In this document: positions 62,202-64,000 of the stretch, piece after piece
Position numbering within the stretch: position 1 is the stretch's first letter
How the letters are laid out: each line of letters starts with the position of its first letter
Assembly: GCF_031755915.1 (NCBI RefSeq)
Contig: NC_083384.1
Coordinates: forward strand, 25,685,001-25,749,000
Source: Ziziphus jujuba
Taxonomy: Eukaryota; Streptophyta; Magnoliopsida; Rosales; Rhamnaceae
Length of the DNA stretch: 64,000 nt
Reading direction: 5' to 3'
Made by a program: the position numbers and the translations under genes
The notes under the pieces: generated by a model
Told to the model about the DNA's origin: nothing
What the model saw: only the letters and a program-made list of their open reading frames with translations
Database searches by the model: none

Positions 62202-62634
62202 TGCTGAGGTTTGGGGCATCACCATAAAAGGTTAATCATATAGAGGGAGTAATTCAGGTCTTTTATATACCCTCTAGGATATCTATGTTTGGTTAATATT
62301 TGACTTGTGTTCTGCACTTTACAATCAACCCCTCAAACTAAGAACCACTTGCTATTTTCTTAAGTAGCACACCCTCAAATTTCGACTGTTGATCATAGGG
62401 TTTAAATCCACCATTGTGGTCTACTGTCAAGGGCCCCGCCACTGTTTGACCATCTTTGGTTTTTATCTTGTGCTTACACATGACTCTGTCTGGGTTCTGG
62501 CCTTAATACCACTTGTTGAAATTTTGGATTCTTTCGTAAAATGTTAAAATATATGGGTATAACCTAAGTCTCGTATATACCCTTAAGGATATCTATGTTT
62601 TGTTAATATGAGATTTATGCTCGCACACTCTATA
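62202..62634 (-). mobile_element. TRIM (terminal-repeat retrotransposon in miniature), 433 bp
   Basis: Two direct repeats form the ends: 62202-62323 (TGCTGAGGTTTGGGG...CACTTTACA, 122 bp) and 62514-62634 (TGTTGAAATTTTGG...CACTCTATA, 121 bp). They share TATACCCT-AGGATATCTATGTTT-GTTAATAT. On the minus strand TGGTATTAAGGCCAG (plus 62497-62511) lies two bases inside the right LTR. It resembles the initiator-tRNA-Met primer site TGGTATCAGAGCCAG. A purine stretch AGTTTGAGGGGTTGAT precedes the other LTR. The perfect TTATT flanks complete the structure. No coding capacity; it would depend on another element's enzymes. The LTRs differ considerably, so it is old. Confidence 0.85.
62497..62511 (-). other. 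TRIM primer binding site
   Basis: Minus-strand TGGTATTAAGGCCAG, two bases from the 5' LTR. Three differences from the complement of plant initiator tRNA-Met. Confidence 0.75.
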
Positions 62635-62914
62635 TTATTGTGTTGTTAACAAGGTTATTATAAAATAAAATTTACAGGTGAGTAATTGAGGAGATGGAAA
62701 GTCCAAACTCATGGGCCATCAAATCCTAGTACAATATCTCAAATAAAATCAAAATGTGCTTGTCTAATATCCCATACAGCAAGAAACACGAGCTAACTAC
62801 AAACAAGAAAAAGAGGTCATCCTTTCTTCCTTTTTCAAGATTTAGAAAGGATTAAATAGGAATTGCAAATTAAATACCATGGAAGGGGAGAAAACTCTTG
62901 CGACAACAATAATG

Positions 62915-63058
62915 ATACTTGTTAGGTGAAGTTAGTTCAATTGATAAACCATTCACATTTATATCTATATATGTTATGGGTTCGAAATATTGAGATGGGA
63001 GAAAATTATCATAGTTATAAAAACAAAAAAAGAAAAAAAGAAAAAAAGAAAAAAATGA
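62915..63058 (+). mobile_element. Possible tRNA-derived SINE
   Basis: TTAGTTCAATTG (62932-62943) resembles a pol III A box. GGGTTCGAAAT (62978-62988) resembles a B box, at a normal distance. An A-rich tail with AAAAAAAG repeats follows at 63021-63056. No target duplication found; the element may be truncated or a chance match. Confidence 0.45.
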
Positions 63059-63516
63059 GGACACCCATTATGATTGATCCTTATCAAAAAAATTTTATAT
63101 TAACTTTTTAAATTTTTATAAGCCTTTCTAATAAAAAAAAAGAAAAAGATGGAAAATTGTATGATATGGCAATTGGTTGGCGTTATTGCCACAGCCATAA
63201 AGTTACCCTCCATGGAATTTATTGCCAACTTTTTGTAAACAGCTTTTTTATTTATTTATTTATTTTTATATGCAATAATTGAAAGCAAGACTATTACTTT
63301 AACAAATGACCAAGTAGTAAAAGATAAAATGCTGAACCCACATGTGAATGATCTTCAAAAAGAAAAAATAATAAAATTGTTTATTTGGAAAGGAATGTAA
63401 ATAATGGTATAATTTTTATTTATTTATTTGGATATAAAAAATGCTACTTGTTATTATTGATGATGAAATAACAATAAAATTTATATGTCATTTGGTAATG
63501 TAATTGGCTTATGTAA

Positions 63517-63557
<41 letters not shown>

Positions 63558-64000
63558 TAGGTTTTACAATAAAAGAATCAATACATAATCATCTAAGCAT
63601 GGATCCTGCCGTTACTCATCGAAAATGAAAATAAATAGAAATTATTTATTCATTTATTTATTTTTTTTTTTTTTTGGGATGAAAAATGACAAACCTCGTT
63701 TGATATTGAAGTTTATGTGATTTGAACTCTTCATATTTGCCGAAGGAAGAAATAATTTTGTCACTAAGCTTTTAGTTTAATGATTATAAAACCAACCACC
63801 AAAGCTAAAAATATCTATAATAAATTAATGATGAATAAAATGAAAAAAAAAATTATTAAGGAATTAATAAATTATTGAGAGATATTAGTTAGTCATCTTT
63901 ATTGCAAGAAAAATTGTTAATTAGATTATTAATTACATTATTTATGACGAATTAAAAAATGGGGTGGAGACTAAAATAGAAATGAACTAATTTTATCAAA
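63059..64000. other. AT-rich intergenic end of window
   Basis: No gene or element recognised. Contains a TA microsatellite at about 63522-63552 and poly-T runs (63660-63675). Confidence 0.5.
63522..63552. repeat. (TA)n microsatellite
   Basis: About 15 TA units, not part of any element recognised here. Confidence 0.9.

Noticed and set aside
1..64000. CRISPR arrays, rRNA or canonical tRNA genes, intact host genes
   Set aside because: None found. The regularly repeated sequences are microsatellites, minisatellites or transposon repeats, and the tRNA-like boxes lack a full cloverleaf sequence.

Overview
This looks like nuclear DNA of a flowering plant, very AT-rich and made almost wholly of old, broken, nested transposable elements. 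I could support no intact host gene, rRNA gene or canonical tRNA gene. The plant call rests on the element types: Ty3/gypsy elements with initiator-tRNA-Met primer sites, LTRs starting TGTAACA-CCC, a CACTA element with a DUF4216 domain, an L1-type LINE with a C-terminal RNase H domain, and a TRIM. The sequence does not let me name the species.

Layout. 1-9.9 kb: a minus-strand Ty3/gypsy element of Athila/Tat type (LTR edge at 2272, Gag remains at 8.9-9.5 kb, TGGCGCC-type primer site at 9862-9878). It is interrupted by a 3.83-kb solo LTR (copy A, 3840-7673). A 5'-truncated LINE (9.89-12.37 kb) abuts its primer site. 12.9-42 kb: a degraded minus-strand chromovirus-like gypsy element (gypsy-1). 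Its 3' LTR and integrase lie at 12.9-15.99 kb, while its RNase H and RT lie at 40.5-41.65 kb. The roughly 24 kb between these parts holds two more copies of the 3.8-kb LTR family (C and D, reverse orientation), a 6.67-kb CACTA element inside copy C (target duplication ATT), a deleted gypsy element (gypsy-2, 28097-34528, target duplication TTCTC) and an inverted solo LTR of the gypsy-2 family (34751-35887).

42.5-50.5 kb: poorly recognisable AT-rich sequence with the end of a second CACTA-like element at 45300 and a possible hAT-like element at 48048-49251. 50.5-58.9 kb: copy B of the 3.8-kb LTR family. Its 3' quarter plus about 0.57 kb of flanking DNA has been tandemly tripled, and a gypsy-2 family solo LTR then inserted into unit 2. 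59.7-64 kb: an inverted relative of that flanking DNA, a structurally complete 433-bp TRIM retrotransposon (62202-62634, target duplication TTATT) and a SINE-like sequence.

The structures most worth a second look are: an array of about ten ~42-bp palindromes inside the CACTA element; a pol reading frame that continues into the LTRs of the gypsy-2 family and is recognisable in all four LTRs here; the LTR family that carries the same microsatellites and tandem blocks in every copy; and the segmental tripling with a datable LTR inside. Nothing amounts to a new cellular system. The long ORFs made of Leu/Ile, Tyr/Ile or Lys runs are translated microsatellites.
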